Shown here in pieces: positions 21,378 to 29,516 of a stretch of DNA of 35,465 nt. A program made the position numbers and the translations under genes. This DNA comes from GCA-2686265 sp036010965 (GTDB lineage: Bacteria; Planctomycetota; UBA1135; GCA-002686595). Under the pieces are notes generated by a model, which was not told the DNA's origin, ran no database searches, and saw only the letters and a list, made by a program, of their open reading frames with translations. The stretch's first letter is position 1; every line of letters starts with the position of its first letter. Location: the NCBI GenBank assembly GCA_036010965.1, contig DASCMO010000133.1, forward strand, positions 1-35,465, given 5' to 3'.

Positions 21378-24300
21378 ATGCGACTCCATCGTCTCGAGCT
21401 GCTTGGTTTCAAGTCCTTTGCCGACCGTACGGTCTTCGAGTTCGGAAGCGACACCCTGACGGGTATCGTCGGACCGAACGGCTGCGGTAAGAGCAACGTC
21501 GTCGACGCCCTGCGATGGGTGCTCGGCGAGCAGCGCCCGACTTCCATGCGCGGCAAGGAGATGACCGACGTCATCTTCAAGGGCTGCGCGAGCCGGCCGG
21601 CGCTCGGCGTGGCCGAGGCGACCGTCGTGCTGGACAACAGCGGTGGGACCCTCATCGGCTGCGGCGAGGAGGTGCAGATCACCCGGCGCGTGTTCAAGAG
21701 CGGCGATGGTGAGTATCTGATCGACGGCCGCCGCGTGCGCCTCAAGGACGTGCGTGAACTGCTCTTCGATACGGGGCTGGGCAGTCGCGGCTACTCGGTC
21801 CTCGAGCAGGGACGGATCGACGCCGTACTTTCCGCCAATCCCATCGACAGGCGACGGATCTTCGAGGAGGCGGCGGGGATCAGTCGCTACCGCCAGCGCA
21901 AGCACGAGACCGAGCTGAGGTTGGCGCGCGTCCATCAGGACCTGACGCGCCTTGAAGATGTGACCGGCGAGCTGCGCACGCGCGTGCGCTCCCTCAAGAT
22001 CCAGGCCGGGCGCGCCGAGCGCTTCGTCGCGGCCAAGGAGGAGTGGCAACGGGAGAAGTTGCGTCTCTTGCAGCACCAACTGCACTCCCTGGAAGCGCGC
22101 CTCGAAGGATGCGTAGGTGCGATTCAAGTACGTGAGGAGGAGCTCTCCTCCCTGCGCGAGGGGCGAGAGTTGATGGATGGCGAGCTTGAGCTCATGCGTG
22201 GTGAGCGCTCGAGTCTGGGAGCGCAGGTGGAACACGTGACGGCCGCGGTCACGCGCCTTGAGGGCGACGGGCGAGCCATGGACGAGCGCAAGAAGCAGCT
22301 TGACCTGCGAATTGGCGGCCTCGAACGCAGTGCTCGCTCCGAATCGGAGCGGGCACAGATCCTCGCGACCCAGCTCGATGTCCGCGGCAGCGATCTGGAC
22401 GAGCTGCAGACCCAGCGCTCAGAGCTCCAGAGCGGAGCTGTGGGTGCGCGCGAGGACGTGCTCGAACGCTCCGGTGAACGCAAGCGGGTCGACCGCGCCA
22501 CGCGCGAGTTGCGCGAACGGGCAGAGGCCCAGAACGCCGTGGTGTTGCGACTCCTGCACGAGAAAACGGAGGCGACCAACAACCTGCATCACCTCGAGCA
22601 CGGACGCGGTCAGGTGGAGGAACGCTGCGTACGGGTCGTGGCACGTCTGAATGATGCGCGCGTGGGTGCCGAAGCGGCTCGCGACCAGGCGCGCAACGAT
22701 GCGCAGGGACTGGCCGGAGCCCAGGCCGCTCTGGAACGGAGCGAGCAGCTGCGCGAGGGCCTGATGGCCGAGCTGGGGGGGCTGGAGAGCACTCTGGAGG
22801 GGAGCGAGGAGGAGCTGCGGGGGCTCGAGATCGACCAGGCGCGGCGCGCCAGCGCGATCGAGGCGCTCCTCGACCGGGACCGGGAGCGCGCCGGTCTGGG
22901 GGTTGGCTCTCGTCGTCTGCTCGAGGCGGCGGAGGCCGGCACACTGGTCTGTGCGCCGGAGGAACTCTCGGGCCTCGTCGCCGACCATCTGCGCTGCGGC
23001 ACCGACATGGCGCGCGCCGTGGACGTGGTGCTTGGGGAGCGCGCTCGCGCGCTGGTGATCGAGAGCGCGGACGCCGCCCGGCGCCTGGCCGGCTGGTTGC
23101 GCTCAGGCGAAGGGGGCCAGGCGGCCCTGTGCGTGCCCGCCCTGCTCGGCGAGCCGTCGGCGTCGCCGACGGACCTCGACGGCGCAGCGGGCGACCTCGT
23201 GCGGGGCGTCCTGATCGACGAACTCGAGGTCGACGAGGGCTTCGAGCCCCTCGCCCGCGCACTGTGCGGCGATGTGCTGGTGGCGGAGGACATCGCGTCG
23301 GCGCTGGAGGTCGTGCGCGCGGCGCCCGACTGGCGTTGTGTGACCCCCGCCGGCGAGCTGGTGGACAGCGCGGGTCTCATCGCAGGTGAGCGAACTCTGG
23401 CCCAGGGGCCCGTGGGCCGCCGCTCGAGTGCAGCCAGCTTGCAGTCCGAGTTCGAGGCCGTCGAAGTCCGCCGCCTCGCGGCGGAGAACGACACCGCCGA
23501 ACGCCGCCAGGTCTTGGAGGAGTTGCGCGAGCGAGGGGCTCGCCAGGAAGCGGATCTGGAGCGCGAGCGCGAGGCGCTGGCGCAGGCGCGCAGCGCGTCC
23601 GCCACCGCCGAGGCGCGCGCGGACGACCTGACCGCCGCCCACGCCGCCCTTGAGAGAGAGAGCGCCGTCGTGCTGGAGGAGCGCGAGCAATTGCACGTGT
23701 CCCTGGCGACGGCCGAGGAGCGGCGTGCGGAGGTCGTGGCGGAGTTCGGACGCGAGAACGCGGCGCTCGAGACGATCGATGCCGAGCGGGGGCGACAGGA
23801 GGAGCAGCGCGACGACCTTGGGCGTCGCGAGGGTCGCAGTCAGGTCGAGTTGACTCGCATCGAGGAGCAACTTGGCGGGCTCGACCGGCGCATCGACGAC
23901 CTGCTGGCCGTGCGAGCCGAGAACCAGGCCGAACTCGAGCGTGCCCGTCAGCTGGCGGGGGAAGCCACGGAGGGCGGAGTCTCGGCGCGATCCGAGCGTG
24001 AGGAGCTGGCGCAGCAAGCGGCCTCCGGGCTGATCGAGCGGGCGGAGGTGGACGAGCGCCTGCGGAACTTGCGGGAGCACGCCGGCGATGGCGATCGGCG
24101 CCTCGAAGGCCTGCGCGAGCAGCGCGACGAGGCCGCCCGCGTGTTCGAGACTCGGAGCTCCGCTCTGGCGGACGCGCGGCTCGAAGAGCAACGCATGATC
24201 CTCTCGCGGGAGGACGTGTTGCGACGCGCCGGCGAGGAGCTGGAGCTCGACGGCGAGCGCCTGCTGGAGGAGTTCGAACCGGAGGTGGCGCTGGCGACCC

Positions 24301-25136
24301 ACGAGGCCCTCGCCGCCCTGGAGAAGCGCGTCGGCGGGCTCCGGAGCGGCCTCGACCGCCTGGGCCCGGTGAACGTGGACGCCCTGGGCGAACTTGAGGA
24401 CGTCGGAGGTCGGCTGACCTTCCTGGAGGAGCAGGCCGCGGACCTCGCGCGTTCCCGCAAGGTACTCGACGAGACCCTCAAGAAGATCGAGTGCGAGAGC
24501 GAGCGCCTGTTCAAGGAGACCTTCGACGAGGTGCGCTCCAACTTCCAGCGCATCTTCCGACAGCTCTTCGGGGGTGGTCGGGCCGACGTCTTCCTGCAGG
24601 AGGGAGTCCCCATGCTGGACGCTGGCGTGGAGATCGTCGCGCGCCCGCCGGGACGTGAGCTGCTGCCGATCGGCCTGCTCTCCGGTGGCCAGCGCAGCAT
24701 GACCGCCCTGGCGCTCCTGTTCGCCGTCTTCGAGGCGCGTCCGAGCCCCTTCTGCGTCCTCGACGAGGTGGACGCGGCCCTCGACGACGCCAACATCCAG
24801 CGCTTCCTGGCCATGCTGGAGAGCTTCCGACGCTCGACCCAGTTCGTGCTCGTGACCCACAACAAGGGCTCGATGACGGCCTGTGAGAGCCTCTACGGCG
24901 TGACCATGGCCACCAAGGGCGTCTCGCGCCAGGTCCGTGTCGAGCTGGACGAGGTGGAGGAGATCGTTCCTGACGCGACGGGCGGCACCGGGAAGGGCAA
25001 TCGGGCAGGCAGAGGGGAGATCGACCGCGAGAGCGGCGAGCCGGTGAAGGAGCTCACGCCGGCTTCCGCCGAGGGTGCGCCGGGGGTTGAATCCGGCGGG
25101 TCAGCGCCCGAGCACGAAGCCCTCGACGCCCTCTAG
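21378..25136 (+). CDS. smc: Chromosome partition protein SMC
   Basis: 1252 residues, a usual SMC length. It is the ATPase core of bacterial condensin. The head N-half has MRLHRLELLGFKSFADR, Walker A GPNGCGKS (32-39), and the Q-loop region SVLEQGRIDAVL followed by EEAAGISRYRQRK. Long Glu/Arg-rich coiled coils flank a hinge at about 515-680 (VADHLRCGTDMARAVDVVLGERARALV). The C-half has the signature LLSGGQRSMTALALLF near 1100 and Walker B FCVLDEVDAALDD near 1125. An acidic Gly/Ser-rich tail of about 60 residues follows. The start is the ATG at the canonical N-terminus; the open frame upstream is not SMC. The 32-base gap has no Shine-Dalgarno, but TACTCT lies 3 bases before the ATG. scpA and scpB are not in the window. 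The 3' end overlaps the convergent cyclase gene by 36 bases. Confidence 0.95.
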   Translation: MRLHRLELLGFKSFADRTVFEFGSDTLTGIVGPNGCGKSNVVDALRWVLGEQRPTSMRGKEMTDVIFKGCASRPALGVAEATVVLDNSGGTLIGCGEEVQITRRVFKSGDGEYLIDGRRVRLKDVRELLFDTGLGSRGYSVLEQGRIDAVLSANPIDRRRIFEEAAGISRYRQRKHETELRLARVHQDLTRLEDVTGELRTRVRSLKIQAGRAERFVAAKEEWQREKLRLLQHQLHSLEARLEGCVGAIQVREEELSSLREGRELMDGELELMRGERSSLGAQVEHVTAAVTRLEGDGRAMDERKKQLDLRIGGLERSARSESERAQILATQLDVRGSDLDELQTQRSELQSGAVGAREDVLERSGERKRVDRATRELRERAEAQNAVVLRLLHEKTEATNNLHHLEHGRGQVEERCVRVVARLNDARVGAEAARDQARNDAQGLAGAQAALERSEQLREGLMAELGGLESTLEGSEEELRGLEIDQARRASAIEALLDRDRERAGLGVGSRRLLEAAEAGTLVCAPEELSGLVADHLRCGTDMARAVDVVLGERARALVIESADAARRLAGWLRSGEGGQAALCVPALLGEPSASPTDLDGAAGDLVRGVLIDELEVDEGFEPLARALCGDVLVAEDIASALEVVRAAPDWRCVTPAGELVDSAGLIAGERTLAQGPVGRRSSAASLQSEFEAVEVRRLAAENDTAERRQVLEELRERGARQEADLEREREALAQARSASATAEARADDLTAAHAALERESAVVLEEREQLHVSLATAEERRAEVVAEFGRENAALETIDAERGRQEEQRDDLGRREGRSQVELTRIEEQLGGLDRRIDDLLAVRAENQAELERARQLAGEATEGGVSARSEREELAQQAASGLIERAEVDERLRNLREHAGDGDRRLEGLREQRDEAARVFETRSSALADARLEEQRMILSREDVLRRAGEELELDGERLLEEFEPEVALATHEALAALEKRVGGLRSGLDRLGPVNVDALGELEDVGGRLTFLEEQAADLARSRKVLDETLKKIECESERLFKETFDEVRSNFQRIFRQLFGGGRADVFLQEGVPMLDAGVEIVARPPGRELLPIGLLSGGQRSMTALALLFAVFEARPSPFCVLDEVDAALDDANIQRFLAMLESFRRSTQFVLVTHNKGSMTACESLYGVTMATKGVSRQVRVELDEVEEIVPDATGGTGKGNRAGRGEIDRESGEPVKELTPASAEGAPGVESGGSAPEHEALDAL

Positions 25137-26105
25137 CCCGCGCAGCAGGATCTTGCCGAAGACCTCCAGGCTCTCGACGGAGCAGTGCTCGATCGTGTCC
25201 TCGGTCGTGTGCCACCAGCTGTTGTCGGGACCGTAGTCGAGGTCGATCAGGTCAACGCTGGGGATCCCGATCTCCATGAATGACTGGTGGTCGTCCTTGA
25301 TCGGGATCCGGCGGCCGTTCACATGCGCGGCGAGCCCCTCGGCGCGGGCCGCCTCGCGAAAGATCCGCATCAGGGTTCGGTCCGAGTTCATGTCGTCGTC
25401 GAGCACCAGGTCCTCGTCGCCGACGAGATCGATCACGACGCAGGCTTTCACGCTCCGTCCGCGCCCCGAGCGCCGCAACTCGGCGGCGTGATGGCGCGAT
25501 CCGTAGCGGTTGTCCACCTGTCCGCGCGCGTCATCCCAGTTCCACAAGACCGCCTCCTCGCCGTCCACAAAGAGCAGGCGATAGGTGACGTCACGCTCCT
25601 CGACCGCGCACAGGACCCGTGCCAGTTCCAGCAGCACGGCGGTGTTCGAGGCCCCGTCGTTGGCGCCCAAGAAGCGCGCTGTTTGCTGGGCCGGATCCCA
25701 GTGGTCGTCAAAGCGTTTGGTGTCGTAGTGGCTCACCACCAGCAGCATCGGAGCCGATTCAGCGCCTCGCTCGCGGCCCGGCAAGTCGACATAGACGTTG
25801 GCCATCTGCACCGGGCCGCGGGGCGTGGAGGCCGTGAAGGACTCGCGCACCGGCTGCAGGCCCATGTCTTTCAGGGCGGCCTCGATGTAGGCGCGCGTGG
25901 CTTCGGCGGCAGCGCTGCCCGAGGGCCGCGGCCCGAAGGCAACCTGGGCCTCGAGGTGTGCCCAGGCGCGGGCGGCGTCGAGGTCGCCCGCTGCACTCGA
26001 GGACCCGGCGGCGCCCTCCCCGCTGCAGGCGATGGGGGGGACGGCGGCGCAGGCGACGAGGGCGAGCAGGGGCGGGAGGCTCCAGAGGCGCTTTGAGCGG
26101 AGCAT
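25101..26105 (-). CDS. Glutaminyl-peptide cyclotransferase-like M28 lipoprotein
   Basis: 334 residues. The signal ends in LVAC (Cys19), so it is probably lipid-anchored outside the inner membrane. The M28 fold shows SHYDTK (125-130), GANDGASNTAVLLELA (Asp150, zinc), VDGEEA (Glu183/184), VIDLVG (Asp226), DDH (271-273) and WWHTTEDT (His299, zinc). The segment LLFVDGEEAVLWNW to DNRYGSRHHAAEL closely parallels the human glutaminyl cyclase stretch FFDGEEAFLHW to DSLYGSRHLAAKM, so cyclisation of N-terminal Gln to pyroglutamate is the likely activity; an aminopeptidase is the alternative. Minus strand; its last 12 codons are antisense to the smc 3' end. TATCCT lies 6 bases before the ATG, suggesting a leaderless transcript. 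Confidence 0.85.
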   Translation of the reverse strand: MLRSKRLWSLPPLLALVACAAVPPIACSGEGAAGSSSAAGDLDAARAWAHLEAQVAFGPRPSGSAAAEATRAYIEAALKDMGLQPVRESFTASTPRGPVQMANVYVDLPGRERGAESAPMLLVVSHYDTKRFDDHWDPAQQTARFLGANDGASNTAVLLELARVLCAVEERDVTYRLLFVDGEEAVLWNWDDARGQVDNRYGSRHHAAELRRSGRGRSVKACVVIDLVGDEDLVLDDDMNSDRTLMRIFREAARAEGLAAHVNGRRIPIKDDHQSFMEIGIPSVDLIDLDYGPDNSWWHTTEDTIEHCSVESLEVFGKILLRGLEGVEGFVLGR

Positions 26106-26150
26106 GGGTGGAGGATAGCGGGCCAGGACGGCCGATGGGACCGCCCGTTG

Positions 26151-26213
26151 CCTTCCCAGGCCTGATTCCCCAGTGCCTGAGAGCGCTGGAGCCCGGCCGC
26201 TGCCCTGGGAAGG
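26151..26213. promoter_or_regulatory. Nested inverted repeats upstream of the prkA operon
   Basis: CCTTCCCAGG (26151-26160) and CCTGGGAAGG (26204-26213) form a 10-bp perfect outer stem. Inside, CCAGTGC (26170-26176) pairs with GCGCTGG (26183-26189), one G-T wobble, around a 6-base loop. The structure ends 8 bases before the ribosome-binding site of the leader frame. In RNA it would be a 5' leader element of the prkA operon; in DNA it could be an operator for the divergent genes. Confidence 0.5.
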
Positions 26214-26232
26214 GACGCGAAGGGAGGTTCAG

Positions 26233-26343
26233 GTGAAGCGGCGAATGTACCGACATGGAAAAGGGCGATTCCCTGACCGGTCTGTCTCGGCTACCTCGTC
26301 CGCGCCTCCCTCCACCCACACCGCTCCGTGCCCCCATGAGTGA
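26233..26343 (+). CDS. Possible 36-codon leader peptide overlapping prkA
   Basis: GTG at 26233 has a strong ribosome-binding site (AAGGGAGG, 26220-26227) 5 bases upstream. The frame runs 36 codons to TGA 26341-26343, overlapping the prkA ATG (26336) by 8 bases. The peptide starts VKRRMYRHGKGRF, is rich in Arg, and then in Ser, Pro and Thr; it has no known family. prkA itself lacks a ribosome-binding site, so ribosomes ending here could restart at prkA (translational coupling). This is inference from position; the frame may also be chance. Confidence 0.4.
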   Translation: MKRRMYRHGKGRFPDRSVSATSSAPPSTHTAPCPHE

Positions 26344-28396
26344 TCAGAACGCCAGCGAACCCGGCAAATCCATCATAGATCTGGTCCAGAGCGAGGGAGA
26401 ACGCGAGCAGTTCCAGGCCTTCTCCTGGGAGGGGAGCTTCGAGGACTACCTCGACATCCTCGAGCTCAATCCCCTGGCGGCTCGCAATGCCTGGCAGCGG
26501 CTGTACGACATGATCGAATCGTACGGTTGTGAGGAGGCCGGTCCGAAGAACCCGTCCCGGCGCTGGAAGCTCTTCGACGACCCCGAAGGCGACGGATGCG
26601 ACGCGGTCTATGGTCTCGACGAACCATTGGGGAAGCTGGTTCAGATGTTCCGCGCCGGGGCGTGCGGGTTCGGCCCGGAGCGTCGAGTGATGCTCCTCCA
26701 CGGGCCTGTCGGGTCGGCGAAGAGCACGATTGCGCGCCTCATCAAGCGTGCCCTCGAACTCTATACGCGAACGGACGCTGGAGTGCTCTACACCTTCAGC
26801 TGGAAGGTGGACGGAGAGGTAATTCCCTCGCCCATGAATCAGGACCCGCTGCTCCTGATCCCGGCCCTCGCTCGGCAGGCGGTTGAGGAGCGCCTCAACA
26901 AGGGTGCGCGGCGGGAGTACAGGATCAAGATCGCCGGCGAGCTGGATCCGGTCAGCCGGCACTACTACCGGGAGCTGATGGAGCGTCACGACGGGGACTG
27001 GCGCAAGGTTGTGGAACATGTGCGCGTGCGACGCATGGTCTTCTCCGAAGCTGATCGGATCGGTGTCGGGACGTTCCAGCCCAAGGACGAGAAGAACCAG
27101 GATTCGACGGAGCTCACCGGTGACCTCAACTACCGCATGATCGCCGAGTACGGCTCGGACTCCGATCCGCGAGCATTCAACTTCGACGGCGAGTTCAACG
27201 TGGCGAACCGCGGCATCCTCGAGTTCGTCGAGGTGCTCAAGCTCGACGTCGCCTTCCTCTACGATCTGCTGGGCGCGACCCAGGAGCACAGCATCAAGCC
27301 GCGCAAGTTCGCTCAGACGGACATCGACGAGGTGATCATCGGGCACACCAACGAGCCCGAGTACAAGAAGCTGCAGAACAACGACCTGATGGAGGCCTTC
27401 CGGGACCGCACCATCAAGATCGACATCCCCTACAACCTCTCGATCGCCGACGAGGTCAAGATCTACCGACGGCAGTTCCGTCAGGGTGTGGGGTCGGCGC
27501 GTTGCATCGCGCCGCATGCGCTCGAGATGGCGGCCACCTGGGCCGTGCTGACGCGCCTGGAGGAGCCGACGCACCCGAACTTGACCTTGCTGCAGAAGGC
27601 CCACCTCTACAACGGTGGGCGCGTCTCGGGCTTCAGCAGGGAGCACGTGCGCGAGATGCGCGAGGCCAACCCCCGGGAGGGAATGGCGGGCATCAGCCCG
27701 CGCTACGTGCAGGACTCGATCGCCGCCTGCATGGTGTCGGACCGTTCGGTCATCAGTCCACTCGACGTGCTCGATTCGCTGGAGCAGGGTCTGAGCCACC
27801 ACAGCCTCCTCTCCAACGACGACACCCTCAAGCGTTACACCCAGCTCTTCTCGATCGCCCGCGAGCAGTACGAGGAGATCGTCAAGCGCGAGGTCCAGCT
27901 CGCGATCGCTTCCGACCGAGAGGCGGTCGATCGCCTGTGCAGCAAGTACATCGACAACGTGAAGGCCCACGTGACGTGCGAAAAGGTGCTCGACGTCGGA
28001 GGGAGGGAGCGCGATCCGGACGAACGCCTGATGCGCTCGATCGAGGGGAAAATCGACATCGCCGATTCGCGCAAGGAGGACTTTCGCCACGAGTTGATGA
28101 ATTTCATCGCGGCGGTCCATATTGAAGGCAAGACTTTCGACTACCGGGAGAATGAGCGGCTTAGTCGGGCCCTCGAGCTGAAGATCTTCGAGGACCGCCG
28201 GGACACCATTCAGCTCACGAGTCTCGTCTCGACCGTCGTCGACCCCGACGCGCAGGACAAGATCGCGGTCATTCGAGACCGTCTGATGCGTGAGTTCGGC
28301 TACGACGAGATCTCGGCCGACGAGGTCCTGCAGCACGTGGCGAGCCTGTTCGCGCGCGGGGAGGCGCAGGCTGAAGACGGAGAGGCGGCTGCCTGA
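26336..28396 (+). CDS. prkA: PrkA-family AAA+ serine protein kinase (YeaG-like)
   Basis: 686 residues, the usual PrkA size. The family has an AAA+ module and a C-terminal kinase-like region and acts in sporulation or stationary-phase and nitrogen stress; B. subtilis PrkA has also been reported as a Lon-like protease. Seen here: SWEGSFEDYLDILELNP (30-46), YGLDEPLGKLVQMFRAGA, the Walker A GPVGSAKS (123-130), RGILEFVEVLKLDVAFL, then DEVIIGHTNEPEYKKLQNN and EAFRDRTIKIDIPYNL. The ATG at 26336 starts the usual MSxx-SIIDLV beginning; an in-frame ATG 27 codons upstream would add a Pro/Arg-rich stretch without a ribosome-binding site. yeaH and spoVR follow closely in the same operon. Confidence 0.93.
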   Translation: MSDQNASEPGKSIIDLVQSEGEREQFQAFSWEGSFEDYLDILELNPLAARNAWQRLYDMIESYGCEEAGPKNPSRRWKLFDDPEGDGCDAVYGLDEPLGKLVQMFRAGACGFGPERRVMLLHGPVGSAKSTIARLIKRALELYTRTDAGVLYTFSWKVDGEVIPSPMNQDPLLLIPALARQAVEERLNKGARREYRIKIAGELDPVSRHYYRELMERHDGDWRKVVEHVRVRRMVFSEADRIGVGTFQPKDEKNQDSTELTGDLNYRMIAEYGSDSDPRAFNFDGEFNVANRGILEFVEVLKLDVAFLYDLLGATQEHSIKPRKFAQTDIDEVIIGHTNEPEYKKLQNNDLMEAFRDRTIKIDIPYNLSIADEVKIYRRQFRQGVGSARCIAPHALEMAATWAVLTRLEEPTHPNLTLLQKAHLYNGGRVSGFSREHVREMREANPREGMAGISPRYVQDSIAACMVSDRSVISPLDVLDSLEQGLSHHSLLSNDDTLKRYTQLFSIAREQYEEIVKREVQLAIASDREAVDRLCSKYIDNVKAHVTCEKVLDVGGRERDPDERLMRSIEGKIDIADSRKEDFRHELMNFIAAVHIEGKTFDYRENERLSRALELKIFEDRRDTIQLTSLVSTVVDPDAQDKIAVIRDRLMREFGYDEISADEVLQHVASLFARGEAQAEDGEAAA

Positions 28397-28407
28397 GGGC
28401 GAGTACG

Positions 28408-29514
28408 ATGTTTCGCATCGAACGAGACCGGGCCCGCTTCCTCGAGATCGTGAGGGGCAAGTTGCGCCAGGACCTGCGCAAGTACCTCTCGAGCACCGAA
28501 CTGATCGGGCGCCGTGGGGACAAGGCGGTCTCGATCCCGATCCCCCAGGTCGAGCTGCCCCGTTTCAGGTTCGGAGACAACTCCCGGTCCGGCGTGGGAC
28601 AGGGGGACGGCGATCAGGGGCAGTCGGTGGACGGTGACGCCGCCGAGGGCGAGGGCGTCGGGGGCGCCGGCGATCAGGAGGGGCAGCACATCCTGGAGGT
28701 CGACGTGGATCTGGCCGACCTGGCCGAGATGCTCGGGGACGAGCTGGAGCTGCCCGACATCCAGCCCCGTGGCGATCAGTTGCTCTCCGCCGAGGGCGGA
28801 CGCTATTCCGGCATCCGTCAGGCCGGACCGCGTTCCCTGCGGCACTTCCGCCGGACCTACCGCAACGCGCTCAAACGCATCATCGCCTCGGGAGACTGGA
28901 ACTCAGCCGATCCGCGCGTCGTGCCCGTCAGAGACGACGAGCGCTTCCGCTGGCGCCGCACCTGTCCGCGCCCCGAGTCATCGGCGGTCATCTTTCACAT
29001 CATGGACGTCTCCGGCTCGATGGGACGCGAGCAGAAAGACATCGTGCGCATCAAGGCCTTCTGGATCGATACCTGGCTGCGGAGCCAGTACCAGAACCTG
29101 GAGGTCGTCTACGTCGTTCACGACGCCGTCGCCAAGATCGTCGATCAGCAGACCTTCTTCCATCTGCGTGAGTCAGGGGGCACGAAGATCTCGTCGGCCT
29201 ACGAGCTCTGCCTGGACCTGATCCGCGAGCGCTACCGTCCGGAAGATTGGAACATCTACCCGTTCCACTACTCCGACGGCGACAACTGGTCGGCTCGGGA
29301 CACCGAACGCTGCGTGGGGATCCTGCGCGACGAGATCCTGCCGCGCGTCAACCAGTTCTGCTACGGACAGGTCAAGAGCGCCTACGGTTCGGGCCAGTTC
29401 AAGAAGGACCTCGACTCGTCCCTGGTGGACGAGGCGCGCCTCGTGACGGCGGCGATCGATGACCGCGAGGGGATTCCCGACGCGGTGCGCGCCTTCCTTG
29501 GGAATGGGAGGTAG
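28408..29514 (+). CDS. yeaH: YeaH-family protein (DUF444, von Willebrand A-like)
   Basis: 368 residues. DUF444 proteins are always seen with PrkA-like kinases; the molecular role is unclear. The N-terminus (RARFLEIVRGKLRQDLRKYL, then GDKAVSIPIPQVELPRF) is typical. A Gly/Asp/Gln-rich linker covers about 62-92. The vWA-like domain has the metal-site motif DVSGSM (200-205) and later ESGGTKISSAYEL and YPFHYSDGDNW. GAGGG 8 bases before the ATG is a good ribosome-binding site, and 11 bases separate it from prkA. It probably works as an adaptor with PrkA and SpoVR. Confidence 0.92.
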   Translation: MFRIERDRARFLEIVRGKLRQDLRKYLSSTELIGRRGDKAVSIPIPQVELPRFRFGDNSRSGVGQGDGDQGQSVDGDAAEGEGVGGAGDQEGQHILEVDVDLADLAEMLGDELELPDIQPRGDQLLSAEGGRYSGIRQAGPRSLRHFRRTYRNALKRIIASGDWNSADPRVVPVRDDERFRWRRTCPRPESSAVIFHIMDVSGSMGREQKDIVRIKAFWIDTWLRSQYQNLEVVYVVHDAVAKIVDQQTFFHLRESGGTKISSAYELCLDLIRERYRPEDWNIYPFHYSDGDNWSARDTERCVGILRDEILPRVNQFCYGQVKSAYGSGQFKKDLDSSLVDEARLVTAAIDDREGIPDAVRAFLGNGR

Positions 29515-29516
29515 GC

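Noticed and set aside
26255..26335. ATG 26255 as the prkA start
   Set aside because: It adds 27 Pro/Arg-rich residues absent from the family and lacks a ribosome-binding site at the right distance.
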